A DNA stretch of 64,000 nt from Winogradskya humida (GTDB lineage Bacteria; Actinomycetota; Actinomycetes; Mycobacteriales; Micromonosporaceae): positions 81,362 to 145,361 of the forward strand of contig NZ_BOMN01000092.1 of NCBI RefSeq assembly GCF_016862215.1. Direction: 5' to 3'. Numbering within the stretch: position 1 is the stretch's first letter; every line of letters begins with the position of its first letter. The notes beneath the pieces are model-generated. The model saw nothing but the letters and a program-made list of their open reading frames with translations, was not told where the DNA came from and searched no databases. Both the position numbers and the translations under genes were made by a program. Positions 16,397 through 24,498 of the stretch are shown in pieces.

Positions 16397-16908
16397 TCAG
16401 GTGAACAGCAGCTCCGGGAAGGCTGGGCTCGGGCCTTCGAGCAGGCGCTGCCGCCGGCCGCGCAGGTGCAGGTCGAAGAAGGCGAGCGGGTACGCCTGCT
16501 GAATGCGCACCGCCCGGGCCGGCGCGAGGGTGCCGATCCAGCCGGCGAGGTCCTCGTCGCTCAACGGCAGCTGGGGGATCAGCCACTGGTGGTCGCAGAA
16601 GGCCCCGTGGAGCGCGCCGACGGCGTGCACGTTGAGGTGCCAGCCGTGCATCAGCGGCAGGAACTCGGCGACACCGGAGTCCTCGTTGTCCTCCGTGTTC
16701 TCGGCGGTCATCAGCATGAACGGGTCTTCTATGGCGTCGAGGACCGTGCGGACGTCGTGGGCGTGGTCCCACGGAGTCACGGACACGTCGTCGTCGGGCA
16801 CGGCCGGCCGGCCGTCGGGGAGCTCGCCGTACGAGTCCTACGGATGGTCGACCGTGACCACGGGTGCCGCCCGGCAACCGCCGCGAGCAGACTTCGGCGG
16901 GTGATCAT
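16397..16908 (-). pseudogene. Broken secreted alpha/beta hydrolase (PAF-acetylhydrolase/dienelactone-like)
   Basis: ATG 16908 (GGAGG upstream) begins a twin-arginine-like leader MITRRSLLAAVAG. In another frame the reading continues VVTVDHP-stop-DSYGELPDGRPAVPDDDV...HDVRTVLDAI...HGAFCDHQW, the back half of a PAF-acetylhydrolase-like alpha/beta hydrolase. The middle of the protein, including the nucleophile GxSxG, is missing, the frame changes near 16860, and a TAG replaces the expected Tyr codon at about 16837. So at least a deletion and a nonsense mutation; the intact 134-codon tail (16397-16801) keeps the catalytic-His region only. Its start overlaps the stop of the regulator gene (ATGA). 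Confidence 0.75.
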
Positions 16909-17243
16909 CGATCCTCCACTCGTGCGATGAGCTTCTTGAGTCGTCCGATCTCGTCGGCGAGCGCCTTGGCACCGAGCGCGGTGAGGGTGATCCACGTGCG
17001 GCCACGGCGGCCCTCGTAGCCCTTCTCCACCTCGATCAGGCCGGCCTCCTCCAGCACGCTCAGGTGCTTGGACAGGTTGCCCGCGGTCAGTTCCAGCTGG
17101 GTACGCAGATAGCCGAACTCGACCCGGCGAGCCTCATGCGTGATGGTGAGGATCCCCAGCCGCACCCGCTGATGGACCACCTCGTCGAGGCCGTTGGCGG
17201 GGTGCGCGGCGTCCTCGTCGTGCGTGCCGGTCACCGCCGTCAC
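16905..17243 (-). CDS. Winged-helix transcriptional regulator (HTH_34 type)
   Basis: 112 residues. LDEVVHQRVRLGILTIT..., LRTQLELTAGNLSKHLSVLEEAGLIEVEKGYEGRRGRTWITLT is the compact winged helix of the PF13601 family. GTG 17243 overlaps the stop of the membrane-protein gene (GTGA), and its own stop overlaps the next start (ATGA), giving a tightly coupled three-gene operon. It probably binds the large palindrome at 17934-17962 in front of the operon. Confidence 0.88.
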   Translation of the reverse strand: MTAVTGTHDEDAAHPANGLDEVVHQRVRLGILTITHEARRVEFGYLRTQLELTAGNLSKHLSVLEEAGLIEVEKGYEGRRGRTWITLTALGAKALADEIGRLKKLIARVEDR

Positions 17244-17932
17244 CGGTGTCGCCGCTGGACTGCCCGGAACCCGGCCGCGCCCAGCAACAGCACCACGCCG
17301 GCGATGACCTGAGGCACCGCCATCCCCGCTCGGATCCCGAAGTGCGGTGCGCCGAAACCGTCGCTCATCGGCAGCACCAGCAGCACGAGCACGAGATAGC
17401 CCGACGTGAACAGCAGCAGTGCGAGACTGCGTTCCAGCCAGGCCAGAAGCAGCAGCGTCACACCGATCATGCCCCACGGCATGACCAGCCGGTCCAGCAC
17501 GAAATACCAGTACGGGAGCGGGCCGTCCGGATAGGGGTGGCTCTGGAAGTACAGGTGCACCGCCAGCCACGCGGCGGGGAACACGACGGTCGTCACGGCA
17601 CCGGTGATGGCGTACGGCAGGACCCGGGTGCCCAGCCCCCGCGCCCGGGCGGCCCGCAGATAGAAGAAAGCGATCGCACCGTACGCCAGGAGCGTCGCCG
17701 GCGGCCAGTAGTACAGCATCCCCTGGCGTGCGAATTCGCAGCTGCCGTCGGGGTGGCACCGCACCTGCATGGCGAACCAGTCGACCGGGATCGCGGCGAA
17801 CGTCACCGCGGCCAGGACCAGCAGTGCCACCCACGTCATTCTTTGTTCGAGCCGCACGCGATGAGCGAGCGCGCGCAGCTCCGACAGCAACCGGCGAGGA
17901 TCGTTCGCGGCGGGCATCGAGTCAGCGGTCAT
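17240..17932 (-). CDS. Integral membrane protein co-encoded with a winged-helix regulator
   Basis: 230 residues with about six hydrophobic helices (for example WVALLVLAAVTFAAIPVDWF, AYGAIAFFYLRA, WGMIGVTLLLLAWL, YLVLVLLVLPM, VIAGVVLLLGAAGF). Such membrane protein/HTH_34 pairs are common in actinobacteria and may act as a sensor-regulator unit; no enzyme motif is visible. ATG 17932 lies at the edge of the palindrome, so translation and transcription start close together. Longer starts would run through the operator. Confidence 0.8.
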   Translation of the reverse strand: MTADSMPAANDPRRLLSELRALAHRVRLEQRMTWVALLVLAAVTFAAIPVDWFAMQVRCHPDGSCEFARQGMLYYWPPATLLAYGAIAFFYLRAARARGLGTRVLPYAITGAVTTVVFPAAWLAVHLYFQSHPYPDGPLPYWYFVLDRLVMPWGMIGVTLLLLAWLERSLALLLFTSGYLVLVLLVLPMSDGFGAPHFGIRAGMAVPQVIAGVVLLLGAAGFRAVQRRHR

Positions 17933-17933
17933 G

Positions 17934-17962
17934 CCAATAGGTTTGCACAGCAAACCGATTGG
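17934..17962. promoter_or_regulatory. 29-bp operator palindrome before the membrane protein/HTH operon
   Basis: CCAATxGGTTTGC-ACA-GCAAACCxATTGG: 12 of 13 arm positions pair around a 3-base centre. It begins one base upstream of the ATG at 17932 of the minus-strand gene, and is likely the autoregulatory site of the winged-helix protein. Confidence 0.75.
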
Positions 17963-17981
17963 CGCCAGCGTTTCGCTGCAA

Positions 17982-19232
17982 TCAGACCGGCCAGCCCAGG
18001 GCGTCAAAGACGGCAACCGGATCGAGGTAGTCGCGCCAGTGGGTCACTTTCCGATCCTTGATGGTGACGACCGAGACGAAGCGATTGGTGTACGCGTTCC
18101 CGGTCGCGACGACCCGCCCGTGGACCGCGTACTCGAGGACCACCACCGACTTCTCCCGATCGTGGTGCACTGCCAGCTCGTCGGCGCTGTGCAGGACGAA
18201 GTTGGCGCCGTAACCGCGGTACAGCCCGGCAACGGCTTCACGGCCGACGACCTGCCGCGGATATCCGGGTACGGAGATGACGTACTCGAAGACCGCGTCG
18301 TCCGCGAGCTGGTCGAAGTAGTGCCCCTCGTCGACCAGACCGGCGAGGCCCTGCTCGACGATGCGGAAGAACGGCTCCAATGCCACAAAGTCCCCGAGAT
18401 CCGAGATCTGCGGGGCACGGAACGCGCGGCGGGCGAACGCGGCGAGATCGGTCGGCTGCCGGCCGGTCACCTTGTAGACGTCGTCAGTGGGCCGTGAGCC
18501 GTTGCCAGACTCCACAGTGCTGGTCTGCCAGTCGAGGACCACGCCGTAGTCCGCGGGGACGAACCCGGTGGCGACGACCGCGCCGATCCAGGCCGCACGA
18601 TCGATGTCCTGGTAGCGGACAGGACTCCCGGTCACTTCACTGATGATCGCGGCGACCTGCGCGAAGGTGAGCGCCTCGGGTCCGGTGAGCGTGTAGCGCG
18701 CCGCGGCATGGTCCTCGGGGTGGACCAGCGTCTCGACGGCCACGGCAGCGATGTCGGCCGCGTCGACGAAGGCCTCCGCCCCGGTGCCACCCGGGACCGT
18801 GATCACGCCGTCGATGATCGGCACGTGCTGGTCGGCGAAGTTCTGCATGACCCAGCCGGGCTGCAGGATCGTATGGGTGAACGCGGTCCGGGCGGCCAGG
18901 TCGCGTTCAACAGCGCGGAAATCCGTCGTCGCCGGGGCCTGCTCCGCGCGGTAGGTGCTCAGGTAGGTCACGTGCCGGACGCCGGCGGCCTCGGCCAGGT
19001 CGAGGAAGGCCGACACCTGCGCGGCGTACCGGACCCGGGGAACGGGTGCGACCAGGTAGACACCGTCGACGCCGGTCAGGGCGGAGCGCTGGGTATCCGG
19101 GTCGTCCCAGTCGAACACGACGTCGGCGTCGTGGCGGGCCGCGGTCCGGGCGGCGAGGCCGCGGTCGCGCAGGTTCTTCGCGACCAGCGATCCGGTACGC
19201 CCGGTGCCGCCGAGAACTAGGAAATTCGTCAT
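17982..19232 (-). CDS. NmrA-like NAD(P)-binding protein fused to a SnoaL/NTF2-like domain
   Basis: 416 residues. Residues 1-285 form an atypical short-chain/NmrA Rossmann domain (LVLGGTGRTGSLVAKNL at 5-21, VYLVAPVPRV, LQPGWVMQNF, FVDAADIAAVA). Residues about 295-410 are a SnoaL-like NTF2 fold (LEPFFRIVEQGLAGL...YFDQLADDAVFEYV...KDRKVTHWRDYLDPV). Probably an NAD(P)H-linked reductase or redox sensor; the fusion is unusual. RBS AGGATG before ATG 19232. Divergent from an AraC regulator that likely controls it. Confidence 0.87.
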   Translation of the reverse strand: MTNFLVLGGTGRTGSLVAKNLRDRGLAARTAARHDADVVFDWDDPDTQRSALTGVDGVYLVAPVPRVRYAAQVSAFLDLAEAAGVRHVTYLSTYRAEQAPATTDFRAVERDLAARTAFTHTILQPGWVMQNFADQHVPIIDGVITVPGGTGAEAFVDAADIAAVAVETLVHPEDHAAARYTLTGPEALTFAQVAAIISEVTGSPVRYQDIDRAAWIGAVVATGFVPADYGVVLDWQTSTVESGNGSRPTDDVYKVTGRQPTDLAAFARRAFRAPQISDLGDFVALEPFFRIVEQGLAGLVDEGHYFDQLADDAVFEYVISVPGYPRQVVGREAVAGLYRGYGANFVLHSADELAVHHDREKSVVVLEYAVHGRVVATGNAYTNRFVSVVTIKDRKVTHWRDYLDPVAVFDALGWPV

Positions 19233-19323
19233 GGGTTCATCCTGCGCGGCCGCTGGTGGCGTACCAATGGCTCAAAGTCGTTGATTGTTTGTTTCAGACG
19301 CTCATGGCAGCGACAATGAGCCC

Positions 19324-20268
19324 ATGGATCTGCTGCAGGACCACCTCACCCGGGCCCGCGCCTCCGGGGGCGTCTTCGCGCGGACCGCGGCCACCCCGCC
19401 GTGGGGACTGCGCCTGGCCGGAACGATCCAGCTGTCCGTGCACACCGTCGTCCAGGGCCGTGCGTGGCTGTGGTTCGACGACCCGGCGGCGGCCTTCGAA
19501 CTCGCGCCGGGCGACCTGGCCCTCGTCCGCGGGGGCCGCGCCCACCACATCGCCCACGAGCCCGGAGCGGACTGCCTGGACCCCGGCGAGTTCGCAGTAC
19601 GCCACGCCGAACCTTTGCCCGATCCCGGCCGGCGGCTGAGCGTGTTCCTCTGCGGCGCCTACCGCTTCTCCGGCGACATCGGCCAGGGCCTGCTCGACGC
19701 GCTGCCCGAGGTCATCCCCCTCTCGGCCGGCGTCGGTGACCCGCTGCACGACATCATCGCGGTGCTGTCGCGAGAGCTGAGCACCGACGAACCCGGGCGG
19801 CAGACCATCCTCGACCGGCTCCTCGACGTCCTGCTCGTGCTCGCCCTGCGCACCGGCCTCACCCAGAGCCCCGACGCCCCGCGATGGTTCCGGGCCTCCG
19901 CCGATCCGCGGCTCAGTCCGGCGTTACGCGCGGTGCACGAGGACGCCGCCCACCCTTGGACGGTGCCCGAGCTCGCCGCGCTCAGTGGACTGTCCCGGGC
20001 GGCGTTCGCCCGCATCTTCACGCAGGCCCTCGATCAGACGCCGATGCAGTATCTGACCGACTGGCGCATGGCGCTGGCCCGTGACCATCTGCGCACCAGT
20101 GACCTGACACTGGCCCAGATCGCCGAACTCACCGGGTACGGCTCGCCATACGCATTCGCCACGGCCTTCAACCGGCATCACCAGCGGGCTCCCGGCACCT
20201 GGCGCCGCGAGGAACTCGATCGGGTCGCCGCCCGCCCGGACATCACCGACACCGTGCACATCTTCTGA
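19324..20268 (+). CDS. AraC-family regulator with N-terminal cupin_6 domain
   Basis: 314 residues. Cupin-like sensor (VHTVVQGRAWLWFDDPAAAFELAPGDLALVRGGRAHHIAHEP, about 35-80) and C-terminal double HTH (WTVPELAALSGLSRAAFARIFTQ ... LTLAQIAELTGYGSPYAFATAFNRHHQRAPGTWRR, about 215-295). Transcribed away from the NmrA-SnoaL gene 91 bases distant, the usual layout of an AraC activator and its target. Start ATG 19324; a GTG/ATG further upstream in frame would lack a ribosome site. Confidence 0.92.
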   Translation: MDLLQDHLTRARASGGVFARTAATPPWGLRLAGTIQLSVHTVVQGRAWLWFDDPAAAFELAPGDLALVRGGRAHHIAHEPGADCLDPGEFAVRHAEPLPDPGRRLSVFLCGAYRFSGDIGQGLLDALPEVIPLSAGVGDPLHDIIAVLSRELSTDEPGRQTILDRLLDVLLVLALRTGLTQSPDAPRWFRASADPRLSPALRAVHEDAAHPWTVPELAALSGLSRAAFARIFTQALDQTPMQYLTDWRMALARDHLRTSDLTLAQIAELTGYGSPYAFATAFNRHHQRAPGTWRREELDRVAARPDITDTVHIF

Positions 20269-20371
20269 CGCGATCCGGTCAGCCGCGGTGGCGCAGGTTG
20301 ACCATGAGGGACCTGAGCAGGACCGACGGTGACGCCAGGGTGCTGGGGTGGCTGAGGCCGGCCTTCGCGGT

Positions 20372-20403
20372 GCGCTGCCCGGCCCTGAGGGACCGGGCAG
20401 CGC
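20372..20403 (-). terminator. Terminator of the pectate lyase gene
   Basis: Perfect 11-bp stem (GCGCTGCCCGG / CCGGGCAGCGC) with a 10-base loop, 8 bases beyond the minus-strand lyase stop at 20412. Confidence 0.75.
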
Positions 20404-20411
20404 GGCGGGGA

Positions 20412-21398
20412 TCAGATCTTGCCGGTGCCGGCGCCCGCGGTGACGGTGGCCTTGACCGAGGTGTTGGCCTCGGGGGTGTAGGAGTACGGGATCGCGGCGA
20501 CGCTGGCGCCGTTGCGGACCTGCTCCGTGCCCGAGTTGACCTTGTAGTTGTTGAGGACCTTGATGTTGCCCGCGTCGGAGTCACCGGTCTGGGTGACCGT
20601 CGGGTTGGCGACGTTCTCGAAGTAGTTGCGCTCGACGTAGACGCCGGCGTTCTCGGTGGACGCGACGCCGTACGAGCCGACGTTGCTGTAGTAGTTGTTC
20701 AGGACGTGCACGGGGTTGGCGAAACGTACGCGCGGGTGGCGCTGGTTGGTGCCGTCGAACCAGTTGTGCACGTAGGTGACCCGCAGGTGGCCGGTGTCCT
20801 CGGCGGCGTTGTCGTCGCTGTGGCCCAGGAGCATGGACTTGTCGTGGTCGTGCAGGTGGTTCCACGAGACCGTGATGTAGTCCGAGCCGCGCTTGATGTC
20901 GATCAGCCCGTCGTAGCCGTTGGACAGGTCGTTGTGGTCGATCCAGACGTTGGTGGTGCTGGACTGGACGTTGATGGAGTCGTCGGCGGCGTTCTTGAAC
21001 ACCAGGTTGCGGATGATCACGTTCTTGACGCCGGACAGGTTGAGCCCGCCGCCGGTGATGCCCGAGCTGGAGCCGACGCCGAGGACCGTCTTGTTCGACG
21101 CGACGCTGTACATGCCGGAGATCGTGATCAGGCCGGAGACCTTGACGGTCTGCGACGTGCTGGAGCTGAGCGCCGTCTTCAGCGCGGAGGCCGAGGTCAC
21201 GGTGACCACGGTGCTCGTGGAGCCGCCGGTGGTGCCGCCGTTGAGGCTGGCGAACCCGACCGGGCTGGACTCCGCGGCGTACGCGTTGGCAGGGCCGATG
21301 ACCTGGGCAGCGCCGACGGCCAGGACGGTGGCCGAGAGGGCGGCGATGACCGTACGGCGGCGGGTACCGCCCAAGGTCGGCTTCGGCAGTGCTGACAT
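20412..21398 (-). CDS. Secreted pectate lyase, polysaccharide lyase family 1
   Basis: 328 residues. Long signal peptide (RRRTVIAALSATVLAVGAAQV...ANAYA), then a right-handed beta-helix: VWIDHNDLSN, DGLIDIKRGSDYITVSWN, DHDKSMLLGHSD (calcium and substrate region) and YVHNWFDGTNQRHPRVRF with the catalytic Arg. Cleaves polygalacturonate by beta-elimination outside the cell. ATG 21398 has GGAGGAA just upstream. A complete promoter and operator are visible about 165-200 bases upstream. No carbohydrate-binding module is attached. Confidence 0.95.
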   Translation of the reverse strand: MSALPKPTLGGTRRRTVIAALSATVLAVGAAQVIGPANAYAAESSPVGFASLNGGTTGGSTSTVVTVTSASALKTALSSSTSQTVKVSGLITISGMYSVASNKTVLGVGSSSGITGGGLNLSGVKNVIIRNLVFKNAADDSINVQSSTTNVWIDHNDLSNGYDGLIDIKRGSDYITVSWNHLHDHDKSMLLGHSDDNAAEDTGHLRVTYVHNWFDGTNQRHPRVRFANPVHVLNNYYSNVGSYGVASTENAGVYVERNYFENVANPTVTQTGDSDAGNIKVLNNYKVNSGTEQVRNGASVAAIPYSYTPEANTSVKATVTAGAGTGKI

Positions 21399-21555
21399 GG
21401 ATTCCTCCATTGGGAGCGGATTGCTGCGACAGCAGCGGGTGCAGAGGGGGACCGGCCAAATCCGCTGTCGGTGGTAGCGGCGAGCCGGTGCGGCGCGGTG
21501 AGGACCGAGGAGCCTCCCGGCCGGGGATGACCCGCGGCAGGGGGAATGTCTCTCA

Positions 21556-21601
21556 GGTAAGCGCTTACCCGAACGCTAAGCCTCATATCGACATGTGTCA
21601 A
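21556..21601 (-). promoter_or_regulatory. Pectate lyase promoter with LacI-type operator
   Basis: On the minus strand: TTGACA (21601-21596), 17-base spacer, TAGCGT (21578-21573), then the perfect palindrome GGTAAGCGCTTACC (21569-21556) covering the expected +1. A repressor there would block initiation. The centre GCGC and arm length fit LacI-family sites for plant-polysaccharide genes. Confidence 0.8.
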
Positions 21602-21724
21602 TCGAAACGTTTGTTTCCACTGCACGGCCGAGGGCGGGCACCGGCCCCCGGCCGATACCCGCCCTCGTGATCCCGTCATCGACGATCGACCGCGTCGCCG
21701 CCTGGGACGCCGCCTGGACGGCCG
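21602..21724. other. Gap between pectate lyase promoter and a small hypothetical gene
   Basis: No gene or clear structure is seen here; short open frames on the plus strand have poor codon bias. Confidence 0.5.
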
Positions 21725-21946
21725 TCAGGACCGCCCGGCGCCGCCCGCGGCATGCTGTGCCGCGATCAGCCGCTGCACCGCGACGGCCTGCAGGGCCGCC
21801 GACTCCTGGACGTACGCGGCCCGCTGCGCCGCGGCTCCCTGCTGCGCCAGCAGGTGCTGCTGCGCGGAGGCCGACGCCGTCACGCGGCCGGGGTCGACGT
21901 CGTAGTGCGTGGACAGGTCGTGGGGTGTGTGCGAGTTCTGCATCAT
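21725..21946 (-). CDS. Small Ala/Gln-rich hypothetical protein
   Basis: 73 residues from ATG 21946 with a weak GAAGG upstream. After a polar start (MMQNSHTPHDLSTHYDVDPGR) almost the whole chain is alanine and glutamine (AQQHLLAQQGAAAQRAAYV...RLIAAQHAAGG), predicting one long amphipathic helix. No family recognised. Codon bias is acceptable for this genome, but a coincidental open frame cannot be ruled out. Confidence 0.4.
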   Translation of the reverse strand: MMQNSHTPHDLSTHYDVDPGRVTASASAQQHLLAQQGAAAQRAAYVQESAALQAVAVQRLIAAQHAAGGAGRS

Positions 21947-22090
21947 GCGAGGCAACCTTCCCGGTAGCAGAACGGGTGCGGCTGCACCGTGGCTCACCGG
22001 ATCGTCCCGCCGCGGCGGCACCTGAGCGCACCACCCGAGCCTTGAGCAGATCCATAGCCACGGTCCCGGGAACTCAAGCGCGCCTCAAGA

Positions 22091-22894
22091 TCAAAAATCC
22101 GCCGCGGCGACGTACTCCTCGAACGGCCGCGGTGCCCGTCCGAGCGCTCGTTCGACCCCGTCGGCGCAGACCGCATCCCGGCCGTCGCGGATGGCGGTGA
22201 GGATCCCGGTGAACATCTGCGCGATCGGGAGGGGAACCCCGTCGGCGACCTGCCGCTCGGTATACGCCCCAGGGTCGATATCGACATGACGGACCGTACG
22301 CCCGGCGGCCCGCCCGATGATGCCGGTGGCCTCGCCGAAGCTGATCGCCCGCCCGCCGGTGAGCACGTACGTCCGGCCGTCGTGGTGATCCTCGGTCAGC
22401 GCCGCGACGGCGACCGCGGCGATGTCCTCGGCGTCGACGAACGGCACCCGGCCGTTCCCGGTAGGCAGGCTCAAACTTCCGCTGAGTACGCCGGCCCGCC
22501 ACGGCCCCTCGCTGAAGTTCTGCGCGAACCAGGTCGGCCGCAACACCGTCCATCCCGCGCCGGAGCCACGAACCGCCTGTTCCGCCGGTCTGAGCGGATG
22601 GTGCTCAGCATCGGCGCCACCCGCGGAGAGCAGCACGAACCGGCCCACCCCGGCCGCGACCGCCGCTGCCACGAAAGCGGGAACCCGTCCGTCCGGATTC
22701 ATCGCCGCCGCCTGCAGGTCGGGCTCGATCAGATACGCGGCGGCGACACCGTCGAACGACCAGGTCGCCGGATCGCCCAGGTCGAAACCGGTCCGGCGGG
22801 ACACCGTACGCACCGGACGGCCGGCGGCACGCAGCCGTGCGGCGATGCGGCGCCCGGTCTTGCCGGTCCCGCCGATAATGAGGATGCTTTCCAT
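22091..22894 (-). CDS. NmrA-like NAD(P)-binding oxidoreductase
   Basis: 267 residues. Rossmann start ILIIGGTGKTGRRIAARL, then FVLLSAGGAD, LRPTWFAQNFSEG and VPFVDAEDIAAVAVAAL, as in the NmrA/YwnB group. Related to the first domain of the 17982-19232 protein but without the SnoaL domain. Start uncertain: ATG 22894 has GGAGGG almost touching it; GTG 22903 is also in frame. Divergent from an AraC gene, repeating the layout at 19 kb. Confidence 0.87.
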   Translation of the reverse strand: MESILIIGGTGKTGRRIAARLRAAGRPVRTVSRRTGFDLGDPATWSFDGVAAAYLIEPDLQAAAMNPDGRVPAFVAAAVAAGVGRFVLLSAGGADAEHHPLRPAEQAVRGSGAGWTVLRPTWFAQNFSEGPWRAGVLSGSLSLPTGNGRVPFVDAEDIAAVAVAALTEDHHDGRTYVLTGGRAISFGEATGIIGRAAGRTVRHVDIDPGAYTERQVADGVPLPIAQMFTGILTAIRDGRDAVCADGVERALGRAPRPFEEYVAAADF

Positions 22895-22964
22895 GCCCTC
22901 CACGCAACTACTCAGGCACCGGATGGTCCATGGGAGAACGTCGCGAAGTCATGGGTGATCGTCC

Positions 22965-23909
22965 GTGACGGACGTCCTCAGCGATCTGCTGCACCGGGCC
23001 CGAGCCAGCAACGCCCTGGTCAGGCAGTTGATCCAGAGCCCTCCGTGGTCGATCTCATACACCGACGCGACCCCGCTCACCCTCGTGGCGGCCCTCGGCG
23101 GCCCCGCCTCGATACGGCCCGACGACACCCGGGGCGCACCGGTCCTGCTCACGGACGGCGACATCGCCCTCATAACCGGTCGTTACACGATTGCCGACAG
23201 CCCCCGCACACCACCACAGATGGTGATCGGCCAGGGGAAGAAGTACGTCGCCGCGACCTCCTCGCCGGTGCCGGGCCTCGCTCCACGCACCTACGGCGAC
23301 GGCCTGCCGGGCGCGACGACGATGGTCCGCGGCGTGTACGAGCTTCGCAGCGGTGCCGGCGCGCGCCTGCTCGACCTGCTGCCCCCACTGGCCGTGGTTC
23401 CCGCCGGACCCCGGGTCGGGGCAGCGCTGAACCTTCTGACCGCGGAGGCCGCCCGCGACGAGCCGGGCCAGGACGCCGTCCTCGGCCGGCTGCTCGACCT
23501 CGTGCTCGTGATGGCGTTGCGATCATGGTGCGCCGGCCCGCACGCGACCCCACCGGCCTGGTGGAGGGCTCTGACCGATCCCGCCATCGGCGGCGCGCTG
23601 ACCCTGCTGCACACCGAACCCGCCCACCGCTGGACCGTCGGTGAACTCGCCACCAGGACGGGGATGTCCCGCGCCACCTTCGCGGCCAGGTTCACCGCCC
23701 ACGTCGGCGAGCCGCCGCTGACGTACCTCACCGCCTGGCGCATGACCCTCGCCGCTGACCTGCTGCACGACACCGACCGCACGGTCGCCTCGGTCGCGCG
23801 TAAGGTCGGCTATCTCGACGCCTTCGCGTTCAGCGTCGCCTTCAAACGCGCCTACGGCGTCAGTCCCTCGGTGTGGCGCCGGCGAGCAGTCGCTGCTGCT
23901 GCCGGATGA
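22965..23909 (+). CDS. AraC-family regulator with cupin_6 domain, paralogue of the 19.3-kb gene
   Basis: 314 residues, the same length and organisation as the AraC protein at 19324. Sensor region 1-190 and HTH pair WTVGELATRTGMSRATFAARFTA ... RTVASVARKVGYLDAFAFSVAFKRAYGVSPSVWRR. GTG 22965 is the first start; no convincing ribosome site, so possibly leaderless. It likely controls the divergent NmrA-like gene. The 3' end overlaps the convergent gene at 23860 by 50 bases. Confidence 0.9.
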   Translation: MTDVLSDLLHRARASNALVRQLIQSPPWSISYTDATPLTLVAALGGPASIRPDDTRGAPVLLTDGDIALITGRYTIADSPRTPPQMVIGQGKKYVAATSSPVPGLAPRTYGDGLPGATTMVRGVYELRSGAGARLLDLLPPLAVVPAGPRVGAALNLLTAEAARDEPGQDAVLGRLLDLVLVMALRSWCAGPHATPPAWWRALTDPAIGGALTLLHTEPAHRWTVGELATRTGMSRATFAARFTAHVGEPPLTYLTAWRMTLAADLLHDTDRTVASVARKVGYLDAFAFSVAFKRAYGVSPSVWRRRAVAAAAG

Positions 23910-24357
23910 TCTCGAGGCACGGCTCACTCCCCAACTGGTCGGCGAGGGTGATCCTCCGGCCGAAGCCCTGCGCCTGCATCGTGACGTCGTAGCAGTTGGA
24001 CAGCAGGTTGGTCACATCACCGGGCCGGGCGCCTTCGACCGTGGCGGACACCAGGTCCATGGCGGTCATCAGCAGGGCCGAATTCGCGGGCGACACCACG
24101 TCGATCAGCGGGCCGATGGCGTCGCAGAACTCCTCGAACCCCACGGAACCGGGAACGGCACCTGCCCGGGCCGTCCGCAACGCCGTACGCAGGAGCCGGT
24201 CGACCTCCGGCGTGAACCAGCGGTACAACCCGGTGGCGGACCGGTAGGCCGCGAATTCCAGGGCGTCCGCCATCAGCTCGATCCGCTCCCGGGCACCGAG
24301 GGCTGCGACGGGCTCAGCGATCCGGGCCGTCATCTCCCGCATCCACAAATCGTCCAT
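23860..24357 (-). CDS. Conserved hypothetical protein downstream of msrA
   Basis: 165 residues, soluble and helical, no signal peptide (MDDLWMREMTARIAEPVAALGARERIELMADALEF...). No family recognised. It is the third gene of a compact unit with msrA and a 44-residue ORF; its ATG lies two codons after, and in the same frame as, the TGA ending that ORF. Its 3' end runs 50 bases into the convergent AraC gene. Confidence 0.7.
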   Translation of the reverse strand: MDDLWMREMTARIAEPVAALGARERIELMADALEFAAYRSATGLYRWFTPEVDRLLRTALRTARAGAVPGSVGFEEFCDAIGPLIDVVSPANSALLMTAMDLVSATVEGARPGDVTNLLSNCYDVTMQAQGFGRRITLADQLGSEPCLEIIRQQQRLLAGATPRD

Positions 24358-24363
24358 GCCCGA

Positions 24364-24498
24364 TCATCCCTGAAGGCCGAAATCCTCCGGCCCCAGGGCG
24401 TACGAGAGTTTGGTCGTGCCCACGGGAGTCCCCGGCGGGACGTCGCCGTCCACGCCGAGGTCAACCGCTGCGTTCCAGAGCTCGGTCAGGTCCGGCAT
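24364..24498 (-). CDS. 44-residue hypothetical protein coupled to msrA
   Basis: MPDLTELWNAAVDLG...LSYALGPEDFGLQG; the ATG overlaps the msrA stop (TAATG) and the TGA is followed in the same frame, two codons later, by the next gene's ATG. Too short for a family call. Either a genuine small coupled protein or the N-terminus of the 165-residue protein separated by a TGA. Confidence 0.5.
   Translation of the reverse strand: MPDLTELWNAAVDLGVDGDVPPGTPVGTTKLSYALGPEDFGLQG

Noticed and set aside
16777..16995. 72-codon minus-strand frame treated as an intact gene
   Set aside because: It is the leader of the broken hydrolase plus upstream bases of the regulator gene; the mature part is out of frame.
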